A stretch of 64,000 nucleotides of DNA from Anaerostipes hadrus ATCC 29173 = JCM 17467 (GTDB taxonomy: Bacteria; Bacillota; Clostridia; Lachnospirales; Lachnospiraceae), in contig NZ_AP028031.1 of assembly GCF_030296915.1 (NCBI RefSeq), positions 1,421,501 through 1,485,500 on the forward strand, given 5' to 3'. The translations under genes were made by a program, and so were the position numbers. The notes under the pieces are model-generated. The model saw only the letters and a list, made by a program, of their open reading frames with translations. It was not told the origin of the DNA and made no database searches. Below, piece after piece: positions 26,473 through 35,038 of this stretch; position 1 is the stretch's first letter; each line of letters opens with the position of its first letter.

Positions 26473-26775
26473 CTACCATTGATTTCTGTGTACTTTTTTT
26501 ATCGAACGAACAATATATTGTCTTGGATCTTTTCCTTCAGAAGCTGCGATCGCTGCTGTGATCACTGCAATTAGTTCCAGATCATCAACGAGTTCTTTTT
26601 CTACTGGTACCTCTACAGGTACTTCTTGCTTTACCGGTTCTGCTATCTTCTTTTTCGTCAATTTTTCTTCCAACATTGGAATAAAACGAAATAAGTAAAT
26701 GAGAAAACTTAATGAAACCAGTACAAAAAATACAATGGATACACCCATGATCGTATTACTTACTGCTGTCTGCAT
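26473..26775 (-). CDS. oadG: Na+-pumping decarboxylase gamma (small membrane) subunit
   Basis: A 100-residue OadG/MmdD-like subunit. One N-terminal membrane helix (IMGVSIVFFVLVSLSFLIYLF) is followed by a charged linker with repeated PVE units and a C-terminal ELIAVITAAIAASEGKDPRQYIVRSI segment typical of these subunits. In known complexes it anchors the carboxyltransferase to the beta subunit. Gaps of 15 and 16 bases to its neighbours support one transcript. Confidence 0.88.
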   Translation of the reverse strand: MQTAVSNTIMGVSIVFFVLVSLSFLIYLFRFIPMLEEKLTKKKIAEPVKQEVPVEVPVEKELVDDLELIAVITAAIAASEGKDPRQYIVRSIKKVHRNQW

Positions 26776-26790
26776 AGGTTCCCTCCTTCT

Positions 26791-28176
26791 TTAAAATACA
26801 GAATGTTTTTTTGGTATCTGCATTTCTCTTTTTGTATACAGCATTTCAAAAGCACCAATGACATATTTTCTTGTTTCTGCCGGATCGATCACTGTGTCAA
26901 CATATCCACGTCTTGCTGCTGTATAAACATCTGACTGTAATTCTTCATATTCCTTTGCTTTTTCTTTTAGTACATCTGCATTTGCTCCTGGATACATGAT
27001 CTTGACAGCCATATCTGCTTCCATCATTCCAATCTTTGCATCACTCCATGCATATACGAAGTCTGCTCCAATTGATTTACTGTTCATAGATACATAGGCA
27101 CTTCCAAATGCTTTCTTTGAGATCACATTCACTTTTGGAACTGTTGCCTGTACAAACGCTCCTGTCATTGCTCCGATTGCCTGTGAAAGTTCTTTTTCCT
27201 GTTCGATTTCGGCTACAAATCCAACGGTATCTGTAACTGTCAAAATTCCAATGCCAAACGCATCGCATAATTTCACAAAGGATGCTGCTTTTTTCGCTCC
27301 CTGTGCGCTGATTCTTTCTTCCTTATTGGCAATACATCCTATCGTTTCTCCATTCAGGCGGATAAATCCGATCGCCATATCATTTCCATAGTCTTTCTTT
27401 AATTCTACAAATTCATTCTGATCTGCAATTTGTATCAAGATTTCCTTTCCATTTCCTGCTGAAATATTTTCACAGAGACGATTCAGGTCATCTACACAAT
27501 CTATGACCTTGCTTTGATCTTTGTAGTTTGATGGAAAGATTTGGGTTAACTTTCGGATCTCTTCGAAAACTTCTGTTTCATTTCCAACAAAATCTACCGT
27601 TCCTGCTTCTTTGCTCTGGAAGACTGCACTTGCACTGTTTAATACTTCTTTCCTGTTTCCTTCGATCGCATTTGGTGCATTTACAAACAACTGTCCTTTT
27701 TCTTCCATTAATGTAAAATCTGTTAACGTTGTAAATACAGAAAGACCACCCCCGCAATTTCCAAAGATTGCACTGATCTGTAAGATCACTCCAGATGCCT
27801 CTGCCTGTTTCTTATAGATCATTCCAAATGCATGAAGTGCATCCGTTGATTCCTGTAGACGGATTCCTGCACAATCGATCATCCCGATGACTGGAACTCC
27901 TGTCTTGATCGCAAGGTCATAAAGATTTACGATCTTTCTTGCATGCATTTCTCCGATGGAACCACCAAGTACCTGGGCATCCTGACTGTATACATAAACT
28001 GGACATCCATTGATCAGTCCATATCCTGTTACAACCCCATCCGATGGAGTCTCTACTTTGTCTAACTGAAAGTCTGTACTTCTTGCTGTTACCGCCTGTC
28101 CGATTTCTACAAAACTTCTCTCATCAAGCAATGCATAAATTCTTTCAACTGCTTTCCCTTTTGATTTATTTTCCAT
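26791..28176 (-). CDS. Acyl-CoA carboxyltransferase (MmdA/PccB family)
   Basis: A 461-residue carboxyltransferase of the methylmalonyl-CoA decarboxylase alpha / transcarboxylase 12S type, somewhat short for the family (usually about 510). The crotonase-like halves are marked by DGVVTGYGLINGCPVYVYSQD with GMIDCAGIRLQE, and by GIGILTVTDTVGFV with the KAFGSAYVSM region. The acyl-CoA could be methylmalonyl-, malonyl- or glutaconyl-CoA and cannot be read from sequence alone. It is the first gene of the operon, with AGGAGG before the ATG. Confidence 0.88.
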   Translation of the reverse strand: MENKSKGKAVERIYALLDERSFVEIGQAVTARSTDFQLDKVETPSDGVVTGYGLINGCPVYVYSQDAQVLGGSIGEMHARKIVNLYDLAIKTGVPVIGMIDCAGIRLQESTDALHAFGMIYKKQAEASGVILQISAIFGNCGGGLSVFTTLTDFTLMEEKGQLFVNAPNAIEGNRKEVLNSASAVFQSKEAGTVDFVGNETEVFEEIRKLTQIFPSNYKDQSKVIDCVDDLNRLCENISAGNGKEILIQIADQNEFVELKKDYGNDMAIGFIRLNGETIGCIANKEERISAQGAKKAASFVKLCDAFGIGILTVTDTVGFVAEIEQEKELSQAIGAMTGAFVQATVPKVNVISKKAFGSAYVSMNSKSIGADFVYAWSDAKIGMMEADMAVKIMYPGANADVLKEKAKEYEELQSDVYTAARRGYVDTVIDPAETRKYVIGAFEMLYTKREMQIPKKHSVF

Positions 28177-28253
28177 AAAAACCTCCTTTTCTTGTTCTTT
28201 TGTATTTTAATTCTATCGTGGCATTTCATCGGAATTTCCTATGATATAAAGTT

Positions 28254-28295
28254 AAAAAAGGGCCTGCCTATCCTACGGATATGCAGACCCTTTTG
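28254..28295 (-). terminator. Intrinsic terminator of trpS
   Basis: AAAAGGG...CTGC...ATCC folds on GGAT...GCAG...CCCTTTT, with A and T runs on both flanks so it can work in either orientation. It lies 34 bases past the trpS stop and upstream of the Na+ pump operon. Confidence 0.85.
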
Positions 28296-28328
28296 TCATG
28301 CTTTACTTTAAAAATATATGATCTAAAA

Positions 28329-29387
28329 TTAAAATAATCCTTCTTCATTAAAATAATCGATTCTCATCGCATGACGCACATCTTTCATTGTTTCCTGTGC
28401 TTTTGCCCTTGCAGCTTTTGTTCCCTGCTGAAGAATTTCTGCAACTTCTGGAAGTTTTGCTTCCCACATCTTTCTTCTCTCGCGGATTGGTTCTAATTCT
28501 GCCTGAAGTACTTTGTTTAAGAACTTCTTCACTTTGACATCTCCAAGTCCTCCACGCTGATAATGGGCTTTTAATTCATCTAAGTTATTGTATTCTGGCC
28601 AGAACTCTTCAAAGTATTCTGGTTTACAGAACGCATCTAAGTAGATAAATACTGGATTACCTTCTACCTGTCCTGGATCTTCAACCCTTAAATGATTTGG
28701 ATCTGTAAACATGGACATTACTTTCTTCTTGATATCCTGTGGTTCATCAGATAAGTAAATACAGTTTCCAAGAGATTTACTCATCTTCGCTTTTCCGTCG
28801 ATTCCTGGAAGTCTTAAACATGCCTGATTATCTGGCAGTACGATCTGTGGGTCTGTTAATGTCTCTCCATATACAGAGTTAAACTTGTGTACGATCTCTT
28901 TGCACTGCTCTACCATTGGCATCTGATCTTCTCCTGCTGGTACGACCGTTGCTCTAAATGCAGTGATATCTGCTGCCTGACTGATCGGATATGTGAAAAA
29001 TCCAACTGGAATGCTTGCTTCAAAATTCTTCTGTTTGATCTCTGCTTTTACTGTTGGGTTACGCTGCACTCTTGCAACTGTAACTAAGTTCATATAGTAG
29101 AAAGACAGTTCTGTAAGTTCTGGTACCATAGACTGAATAAAGATATTGACTTTCTCTGGATCTAACCCACATGCAAGATAATCAAGTGCTACCTGCATAA
29201 TGTTCTGTCTTACTTTCTCTGGATGTTCTGCATTATCTGTTAATGCCTGGGCATCAGCGATCATGATATAAATTTCGTCGAATTTACCAGAATTCTGCAG
29301 TCTCACTCGTTCTTTTAAAGATCCTACATAATGTCCAACATGCAGTCGTCCCGTTGGTCTGTCTCCTGTTAATATTACCTGTTTCAT
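28329..29387 (-). CDS. trpS: Tryptophanyl-tRNA synthetase
   Basis: A 352-residue class I synthetase that charges tRNA-Trp. The HIGH-type motif appears as GRLHVGHYVGSL near residue 15 and the KMSKS motif is exact in KAKMSKSLGN. The protein is of the usual bacterial length. The ATG at 29387 is chosen over an in-frame codon at 29486 because AAAGGAG lies just before it and the MKQVILTGDRPTG strand starts there. The leader is about 60-65 bases, too short for a T-box. Confidence 0.95.
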   Translation of the reverse strand: MKQVILTGDRPTGRLHVGHYVGSLKERVRLQNSGKFDEIYIMIADAQALTDNAEHPEKVRQNIMQVALDYLACGLDPEKVNIFIQSMVPELTELSFYYMNLVTVARVQRNPTVKAEIKQKNFEASIPVGFFTYPISQAADITAFRATVVPAGEDQMPMVEQCKEIVHKFNSVYGETLTDPQIVLPDNQACLRLPGIDGKAKMSKSLGNCIYLSDEPQDIKKKVMSMFTDPNHLRVEDPGQVEGNPVFIYLDAFCKPEYFEEFWPEYNNLDELKAHYQRGGLGDVKVKKFLNKVLQAELEPIRERRKMWEAKLPEVAEILQQGTKAARAKAQETMKDVRHAMRIDYFNEEGLF

Positions 29388-29457
29388 TATTTTCTCCTTT
29401 TCCGCTTTCCGTATAGACTTTGTACGTCTTCTCTTATGATCTATACTCTTATGTTTT

Positions 29458-29486
29458 ATTGTAAAATCAAATGCGTAAAGTGTCAA
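29458..29486 (-). promoter_or_regulatory. Predicted promoter of trpS
   Basis: On the minus strand TTGACA (29481-29486), a 17-base spacer and TACAAT (29458-29463) form a near-consensus sigma-A promoter about 70 bases before the trpS ATG. Confidence 0.75.
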
Positions 29487-29559
29487 TATTTCATTGTGAA
29501 AAGATTTTTGTGTGTCCGCACCAGAAAGACATTCATTTCCGTAAAAAAGACATTTTGTA

Positions 29560-29588
29560 TTGACTTAAGGAATAAAAGTAAATATAAT
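29560..29588 (+). promoter_or_regulatory. Predicted promoter of sstT
   Basis: TTGACT (29560-29565), 17 bases and an exact TATAAT (29583-29588) lie about 95 bases before the sstT ATG, divergent from the trpS promoter. Confidence 0.75.
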
Positions 29589-29682
29589 GAATAAGATTGA
29601 TTCTTTATTTTTAAGAAAATATGATGTAAGTATCAAAATATCACTTAAAAATAAAAAAATAATGAAAGAAGGAATTTTTAAA

Positions 29683-30921
29683 ATGAAAAACTTATTGCAA
29701 AAGTGGAATAGCTTAAGTCTGATCGTAAGAATCTTAATCGGTCTGATCATCGGTGCTATTCTTGGTGTAGCTGCTCCAAAAGCAACAGGGCTTGCTCTAC
29801 TTGGAGATTTATTTGTTGGTGCTCTTCGTGCTGTAGCCCCAATCCTTGTATTTGTACTTGTCATTGCTTCTTTAGCAAATTCTAAGAGCAACGGTGCAAA
29901 AAATATGCGTATTGTTATCATCCTTTATATGCTAACAACTTTTATTGGTGCTGTTGTCGCAGTATGTGGAAGTTTTCTCTTCCCAATCACATTACGTCTT
30001 GGAAAAGCTGCTACATCTGAAGCCGCTCCTCCAACGGGTGTGTTAGAAGTATTAAAGAACTTATTAATGAATATCGTATCAAACCCTGTTGATTCCCTTG
30101 TAAAGGCAAACTACATCGGTATCCTTGCATGGGCTGTTGTTTTTGGACTTGCATTAAAAGCTGCAACTCCTGGAACTAAAAAAGCTCTTCATGATATCTC
30201 TGCTGCAGTTACAAAAGCTGTACACTGGATCATCAACTGTGCTCCATTTGGTATTCTTGGACTTGTATATAACACTGTATCTACAAACGGATTAAGCATC
30301 TTTACTGATTATGGTAAACTTCTTGCCCTATTAGTTGGATGTATGTTATTTACTGTATTTGTAACAAACCCAATCATCGTATTTAGTATGCTTCGCAGAA
30401 ACCCATATCCACTGATCTTAAAATGCTTAAAAGAAAGTGGTTTAACAGCATTCTTTACAAGAAGTTCTGCTGCAAACATTCCTATGAACATGGCTCTTTG
30501 CGAAAAACTGGGATTAAATGAAGATAACTATTCTGTATCTATCCCTCTTGGTTCTACGATCAACATGGATGGTGCTGCGATCACGATCACAGTTATGTCT
30601 CTTGCAGCTGCTCATACAATGGGTATCTCTGTTGATATTCCTACAGCAATCATCTTAAGTGTCTTAGCTGCTGTTTCTGCATGTGGTGCTTCTGGTGTTG
30701 CTGGTGGATCCCTGCTGTTGATCCCTCTTGCATGTTCTTTATTTGGTATCTCAAATGATGTTGCCATGCAGGTTGTTGGTGTTGGATTCATCATCGGAGT
30801 AGTACAGGATTCTGTTGAAACTTGCTTAAACTCTTCTTCTGATGTATTACTTACAGCAACTGCTGAGTTATATCAGAGAAGAAAAGCTGGGGAAGATATT
30901 GTATTGATCCCTAATAAATAA
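29683..30921 (+). CDS. sstT: Serine/threonine:Na+ symporter
   Basis: A 412-residue dicarboxylate/amino acid:cation symporter of the SstT subgroup, which imports serine and threonine with Na+. Supporting segments are the N-terminal [19 protein letters not shown], the hairpin [20 protein letters not shown] and the Na+-site string [16 protein letters not shown]. About eight membrane helices and two re-entrant loops are expected. The ATG at 29683 with GAAGGA upstream is preferred to an in-frame codon at 29587, which lies inside the promoter. Confidence 0.92.
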   Translation: MKNLLQKWNSLSLIVRILIGLIIGAILGVAAPKATGLALLGDLFVGALRAVAPILVFVLVIASLANSKSNGAKNMRIVIILYMLTTFIGAVVAVCGSFLFPITLRLGKAATSEAAPPTGVLEVLKNLLMNIVSNPVDSLVKANYIGILAWAVVFGLALKAATPGTKKALHDISAAVTKAVHWIINCAPFGILGLVYNTVSTNGLSIFTDYGKLLALLVGCMLFTVFVTNPIIVFSMLRRNPYPLILKCLKESGLTAFFTRSSAANIPMNMALCEKLGLNEDNYSVSIPLGSTINMDGAAITITVMSLAAAHTMGISVDIPTAIILSVLAAVSACGASGVAGGSLLLIPLACSLFGISNDVAMQVVGVGFIIGVVQDSVETCLNSSSDVLLTATAELYQRRKAGEDIVLIPNK

Positions 30922-30936
30922 AAGTTGTGGAAATAT

Positions 30937-30996
30937 AAAAAAAGGGTTATTTACCTTGGACGTGTTCATACGTTCCAAGGTGATTACCCTTTTTTC
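30937..30996. terminator. Bidirectional terminator between sstT and the antiporter genes
   Basis: AAAAGGGT and TACCTTGGACGT pair with ACGTTCCAAGGTG and ACCCTTTT around a short loop, with an interior bulge. A7 and T6 runs flank the stem, so it can stop both sstT and the convergent antiporter transcript. Confidence 0.88.
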
Positions 30997-31040
30997 TTAT
31001 ATTATTTTTATGAATATTCACTACACTTCTGTATTACAAT

Positions 31041-31751
31041 CTAATTTTTCTCATCCATCAATCCAAACTGTATCGTCACACAAGTAGCAATGATCAATCC
31101 AAACATATAAAATGAATATTTTAACACATTAAGTGGTGACACATCTGCGAGTGCCGTGATCATTAACATACCTCCATCATGTGGCATCAATGAGATAAAT
31201 GCACAGGCAAAGATATCTACCAGACTGGCAAGTCTCTTTGGTGCAATCTTGTATTTTTCACCGATTTCTTTTGCGATCGGACAAGTAACAATAATAGCAA
31301 TCGTGTTATTTACCATTGCCGCGGAAAGAATTCCTGACATCAGCCCGATTCCATATTCTGCACCACGTCTATTCTTGATCTTGCCACTAATCGCTCCTAC
31401 CAGCCACTCAACTCCGCCATATTCGCGAACAATACCAATGATTCCAGATACCAAGATCGCAACCATACTGATACTAAACATATCACTCATACCATTTCCA
31501 ATTGCCTGAATCCAGTCAAAAAATCCGCAGCTTCCCACACAAAATCCGATAATACCTGCAGAGAGGATTCCTACAAAAAGTACAACTGCAACGTTAATCC
31601 CCATCAATGCTGCTCCAAGAACGATAAGATATGGAAGGACTTCAATGATATTGTAACTTCCTGCCTTGATTGCTCCACTTCCAGTACCTCCGACCACTGA
31701 ATAAAGGATCATTGCCACGATCGCAGCCGGTAATGCGATAAAGAAGTTCAT
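31041..31751 (-). CDS. NhaC-like antiporter, C-terminal half (split gene)
   Basis: A 236-residue membrane protein matching the C-terminal part of NhaC-type Na+/H+ antiporters: it starts MNFFIALPAAIVAMIL and contains MSGILSAAMVNNTIAIIVTCP and DIFACAFISLMPHDGGMLM. In related intact proteins this sequence directly continues the MKDKFK that ends the upstream frame. The ATG overlaps the upstream TGA as ATGA, in the -1 frame relative to it. Either one lost base split the gene or the halves are made by coupled translation. Substrates could be Na+/H+ or an amino or organic acid exchanged for Na+. Confidence 0.75.
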   Translation of the reverse strand: MNFFIALPAAIVAMILYSVVGGTGSGAIKAGSYNIIEVLPYLIVLGAALMGINVAVVLFVGILSAGIIGFCVGSCGFFDWIQAIGNGMSDMFSISMVAILVSGIIGIVREYGGVEWLVGAISGKIKNRRGAEYGIGLMSGILSAAMVNNTIAIIVTCPIAKEIGEKYKIAPKRLASLVDIFACAFISLMPHDGGMLMITALADVSPLNVLKYSFYMFGLIIATCVTIQFGLMDEKN

Positions 31752-32347
31752 TTAAACTTATCTTTCATCTCAGAACCGCATCCTTCTGCTGCTGAGATCG
31801 TTGTATCAGAAATCATGGAAAGGTTATCTCCAAAATAAGAACCTCCGATCACTGCTGCTCCAACGATCGCAACATTTAAGTGTGCTCCCTGTGCCACATT
31901 GATCGCGATTGGTGCCATTGCTGCAATGGTTCCCATGGATGTTCCTATCGATGTAGAAATAAAACAGCACATTAAAAATACACCTGGAATCAAAAATGTT
32001 ACTGGAATCACATGAAGACATAGATTAACAACAGAATCTTTTCCTCCCATTGCCGCTGCTGCTCCCTGAAATCCCCCTGCCATCAGATAAATCAAAACAA
32101 TCATCATAACTCCAGAATTTCCCATGTTTGTCGTCATAATATTTAATTTATCTTTTACATCCATACTTCTGTTTAAAAGAAGTGCTACCGCACATCCTGC
32201 CAAAAGTGCGACATGACGTGGAAATTTTCCAAATGGGTCGTCTGCTCCCATCAAGGTAAATGTAATTCCACATCCTACATAACATACTAGAAATACGATC
32301 AGTGGAAGAAAGGCCACAGATCCTAGATTTTTCTTTTGTTTCTCCAT
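31748..32347 (-). CDS. NhaC-like antiporter, N-terminal half (split gene)
   Basis: A 199-residue membrane protein matching the N-terminal half of an NhaC-type antiporter, with the conserved CFISTSIGTSMGTIAAMAPIA and GGSYFGDNLSMISDTTISAAEGCG motifs. It ends at KDKFK followed by TGA, where family members run on into the MNFFIALPA sequence found in the next frame. GAGAGG precedes the ATG at 32347. It follows the MalY/PatB gene by 43 bases and probably belongs to the same transcript. Confidence 0.75.
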   Translation of the reverse strand: MEKQKKNLGSVAFLPLIVFLVCYVGCGITFTLMGADDPFGKFPRHVALLAGCAVALLLNRSMDVKDKLNIMTTNMGNSGVMMIVLIYLMAGGFQGAAAAMGGKDSVVNLCLHVIPVTFLIPGVFLMCCFISTSIGTSMGTIAAMAPIAINVAQGAHLNVAIVGAAVIGGSYFGDNLSMISDTTISAAEGCGSEMKDKFK

Positions 32348-32390
32348 TTCTTTTCCTCTCAATCTTAATATGTATCCAGATAAATCTGTC

Positions 32391-33581
32391 TTATTTCTCT
32401 GCCAGATGCTTATCCAGTGCATTTTTTAACTGTGTCAGTGCCTGCTCAACCGTCACTCGTGGACACGCAACGTTGAAACGCTCAAACTGTGCTGTCTCTG
32501 GTCCAAAGATGATTCCAGAATCCAGCCACAATTTTGCTTCTTCTAACATTAAATGTTCTAATTCTTCATTGCTGAATCCATATCCTGAGAAATCAACCCA
32601 TACTAAATAAGTCCCTTCTGGTTCTACCATCTTTGCTTTTGGAAAGTTCTCTTTTACATATCGGCTCATATACTTTACGTTTTCATATATATATTCTACC
32701 AATTCATCTACCCAGTCAGCACCTTTTGTGTAACATACTTTCACAGCAAGCTGTCCCATTAAGCTTCCCTGACTGTAAGCTGCCTGTGTATTAGCCCATT
32801 GATATTTTTTTCTTAATTCTTCGTTTGGAATAATGATATTTGCTGGCTGTAATCCTGCAACATTAAATGTCTTTCCTGGCGAGCTGTAAAGAGCAATGAT
32901 CTCATGAAATTTTTTATCCAGATTCATACAGCTTGTAAACTCATGTCCTGGAAAAATAAAATCACAATGCATCTCATCAACCATCCAGATTACGTTGTAT
33001 TTTAAACAGATTTCTGCGACTTTTTCCATTTCTTCTCTTGTCCAGACTCTTCCTACTGGATTGTGTGGGTTGCAGAAGATCAGTGCTTTTACATTTTCTT
33101 CTTTGATCATTTGTTCCATTTTTTCAAAATCAATGGAATAACGATTGTTTTCATAACGAAGCTGACAGTTTACCAGTTTTCTTCCATCATTTTTGATAAC
33201 TTCACTAAATGGATAGTACACTGGCTGCATAACCATCATGGCATCTCCTTCTTCGGTAAATGCCTTAACACTTGTTCCAAGTGCATAAACGATTCCTGCT
33301 CCAAGTGTTACCCATTCTGGTTTGATCGTATATCCGTATCTTGTTGAAAACCAGTGGTTCATTGCATCAAAATATTCATCTAAGGGATCCGTATATCCAA
33401 AAATCCCATGATCAATTCTTTTATGAAATTCATCAAGAATCTCATCTGGCAGACGAAAATCCATATCTGCTACCCAAAGAGGAAGCAGGTCATCTCTTCC
33501 TTTTCTCTTCATTCCAAAATCGTATTTCAAACAATCTGTTCCATGTCTGTCGATTACTTCGTCAAAATTGTATTTTCCCAT
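32391..33581 (-). CDS. MalY/PatB family cystathionine beta-lyase (aminotransferase fold)
   Basis: A 396-residue PLP enzyme of the MalY/PatB C-S lyase group. The start YNFDEVIDRHGTDCLKYD is diagnostic, FCNPHNPVGRVW and VDEMHCDFIF hold PLP contacts, and the Schiff-base Lys is in YSSPGKTFNVAGLQ. These enzymes cleave cystathionine or cysteine to release a thiol or sulfide. It starts 31 bases after the YqeC-XdhC fusion gene ends. A role in handling sulfur or selenium amino acids for that island is possible but unproven. Confidence 0.88.
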   Translation of the reverse strand: MGKYNFDEVIDRHGTDCLKYDFGMKRKGRDDLLPLWVADMDFRLPDEILDEFHKRIDHGIFGYTDPLDEYFDAMNHWFSTRYGYTIKPEWVTLGAGIVYALGTSVKAFTEEGDAMMVMQPVYYPFSEVIKNDGRKLVNCQLRYENNRYSIDFEKMEQMIKEENVKALIFCNPHNPVGRVWTREEMEKVAEICLKYNVIWMVDEMHCDFIFPGHEFTSCMNLDKKFHEIIALYSSPGKTFNVAGLQPANIIIPNEELRKKYQWANTQAAYSQGSLMGQLAVKVCYTKGADWVDELVEYIYENVKYMSRYVKENFPKAKMVEPEGTYLVWVDFSGYGFSNEELEHLMLEEAKLWLDSGIIFGPETAQFERFNVACPRVTVEQALTQLKNALDKHLAEK

Positions 33582-33612
33582 TTTCTACTCCTGTGTTGTT
33601 TTTTCTGTCTTT

Positions 33613-35025
33613 TTATACTGGAACATATAATATTTCATTTTTACCACCACAGATCATGCCAAGTGTTGCACTCTGTGCATTCGATAGATCATATTTTTTT
33701 CTTGTGATCTCTTTCATCGATGGTGCTTCTTCCATAACAGTTTTTTCTAAGTTTCCTCCACCAATACTTCCAATAATTCCATCTTTTGTGACAAGCATCA
33801 TACTTCCAACACCTCGTGGAGATGAACCGGATTTCTTTGTGATAATACACAGCACTCCTGATTCTTTTGTCTCAAAAAGTTCTTTACTCATCGTACTTTC
33901 TGTTTCGTGATTTTTGATTGCGATCATCTCTGCTGCGATACTGATTGCAATCTCTTCTGGCGTTCTTGCACCGATCTTTAATCCGATTGGTGCATGGATC
34001 GTGCTGATCTGTTCTTCACTGTATCCTTCTTCTTTCATTATCTCGAAGGTTTTTGCAACTTTTCCTTTGCTTCCGATCATTCCAAGATAGAGATATGGTC
34101 TTCGTAATACCGTTTCTGCACATAATCTGTCATTTGCATGTCCACGTGTGACAACCACATAAAATGCGTTATCTTGTTCTGGCAAAATATCTTCTATGTC
34201 ATGAAAATCTCTGCAGTAAACTTCATCTGCTTGTGATAGTTTCTCTGAATCTGCAAATTCCTCTCTGTCATCGATCATAATCGTGTAGAAATCTAAAAAT
34301 TTCGCAATCCGGAGTAACTGGATCGCTACATGTCCAGCCCCGAAGATAACTAATTTCGGCTGAATCTTAAACCAATCGTCCTTGATCTGTGCGACATCTT
34401 TTTCTTCCTGTAAGAATCGAGCGATCACTCTTTGATATAGTGTACCTGCCTGTCCTGGATATACTTTGATTTTTGTATCTTTATATTGCTCTCTCAATGG
34501 TCCTAGATATCCTTTCTTCAGTAATTTTTGTAAATGCAGCGGTGTAAGGATCGTATCTTCTTTAATCTCTAAATCCTTGTCCGCTAATGAAAGTCTGTGA
34601 ACAACCTTGCTGGCTGGTTTCCCAAGTGCTGACATTCCGATCACAATATGAATCTCATCGATATTTTCAGGGATCACTGGTTCATAATCCGCTGGAATCT
34701 TTGCCGGCATTCCCCTGGAACCATCGGCTTCTATCAGCGTGATATCTGCTTCTTTTACTGCAGTTTCATAGAAATCTTCTGGTAATGGTCCGATTTTTTG
34801 TACTAATGCATTTTCTGGCGTCGCAGGCATTCCCGCCATACAATATCCGGTTTCATTTAATTGCTTTCGAATATCTTCTATATTTTCAGGGATCACGGTA
34901 TCGGATTCCTTTTTCATATGAGTTGTCGTTGTGACAAAGACTTTCTTTCCAAGACTTCTATAATACTGTGCTAACTTATGAACTCTCGTTGTTTTTCCAC
35001 CGGAACCTGCAACTGCAATGATCAT
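33613..35025 (-). CDS. YqeC-XdhC fusion, selenium-dependent Mo-hydroxylase maturation protein
   Basis: A 470-residue fusion. Residues 1-215 match YqeC: a P-loop AGSGGKTT at 6-13, LIEADGSRGMPAK and VVHRLSLADKD. Residues 223-375 form the XdhC-type Rossmann domain (FGAGHVAIQLLRIAK). Residues 380-470 resemble the CoxI domain (KKSGSSPRGVGSMMLVT...GSIGGGNLEKTV). In ordinary XdhC proteins CoxI precedes the Rossmann domain, so the order here looks reversed. XdhC proteins help insert the terminal sulfur or selenium ligand into molybdenum hydroxylases. The ATG at 35025 has AGAGGA upstream. Confidence 0.83.
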   Translation of the reverse strand: MIIAVAGSGGKTTRVHKLAQYYRSLGKKVFVTTTTHMKKESDTVIPENIEDIRKQLNETGYCMAGMPATPENALVQKIGPLPEDFYETAVKEADITLIEADGSRGMPAKIPADYEPVIPENIDEIHIVIGMSALGKPASKVVHRLSLADKDLEIKEDTILTPLHLQKLLKKGYLGPLREQYKDTKIKVYPGQAGTLYQRVIARFLQEEKDVAQIKDDWFKIQPKLVIFGAGHVAIQLLRIAKFLDFYTIMIDDREEFADSEKLSQADEVYCRDFHDIEDILPEQDNAFYVVVTRGHANDRLCAETVLRRPYLYLGMIGSKGKVAKTFEIMKEEGYSEEQISTIHAPIGLKIGARTPEEIAISIAAEMIAIKNHETESTMSKELFETKESGVLCIITKKSGSSPRGVGSMMLVTKDGIIGSIGGGNLEKTVMEEAPSMKEITRKKYDLSNAQSATLGMICGGKNEILYVPV

Positions 35026-35038
35026 ATCTTTTTCCTCT

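Noticed and set aside
29388..29482. T-box leader for trpS
   Set aside because: The distance from the clear promoter to the ATG is too short, and neither the T-box consensus nor a terminator hairpin is present.
31748..31751. TGA between the antiporter halves read as selenocysteine, since selD is nearby
   Set aside because: Reading through TGA in the same frame gives no antiporter-like sequence; the homologous continuation is in another frame, so a Sec codon does not explain the split.
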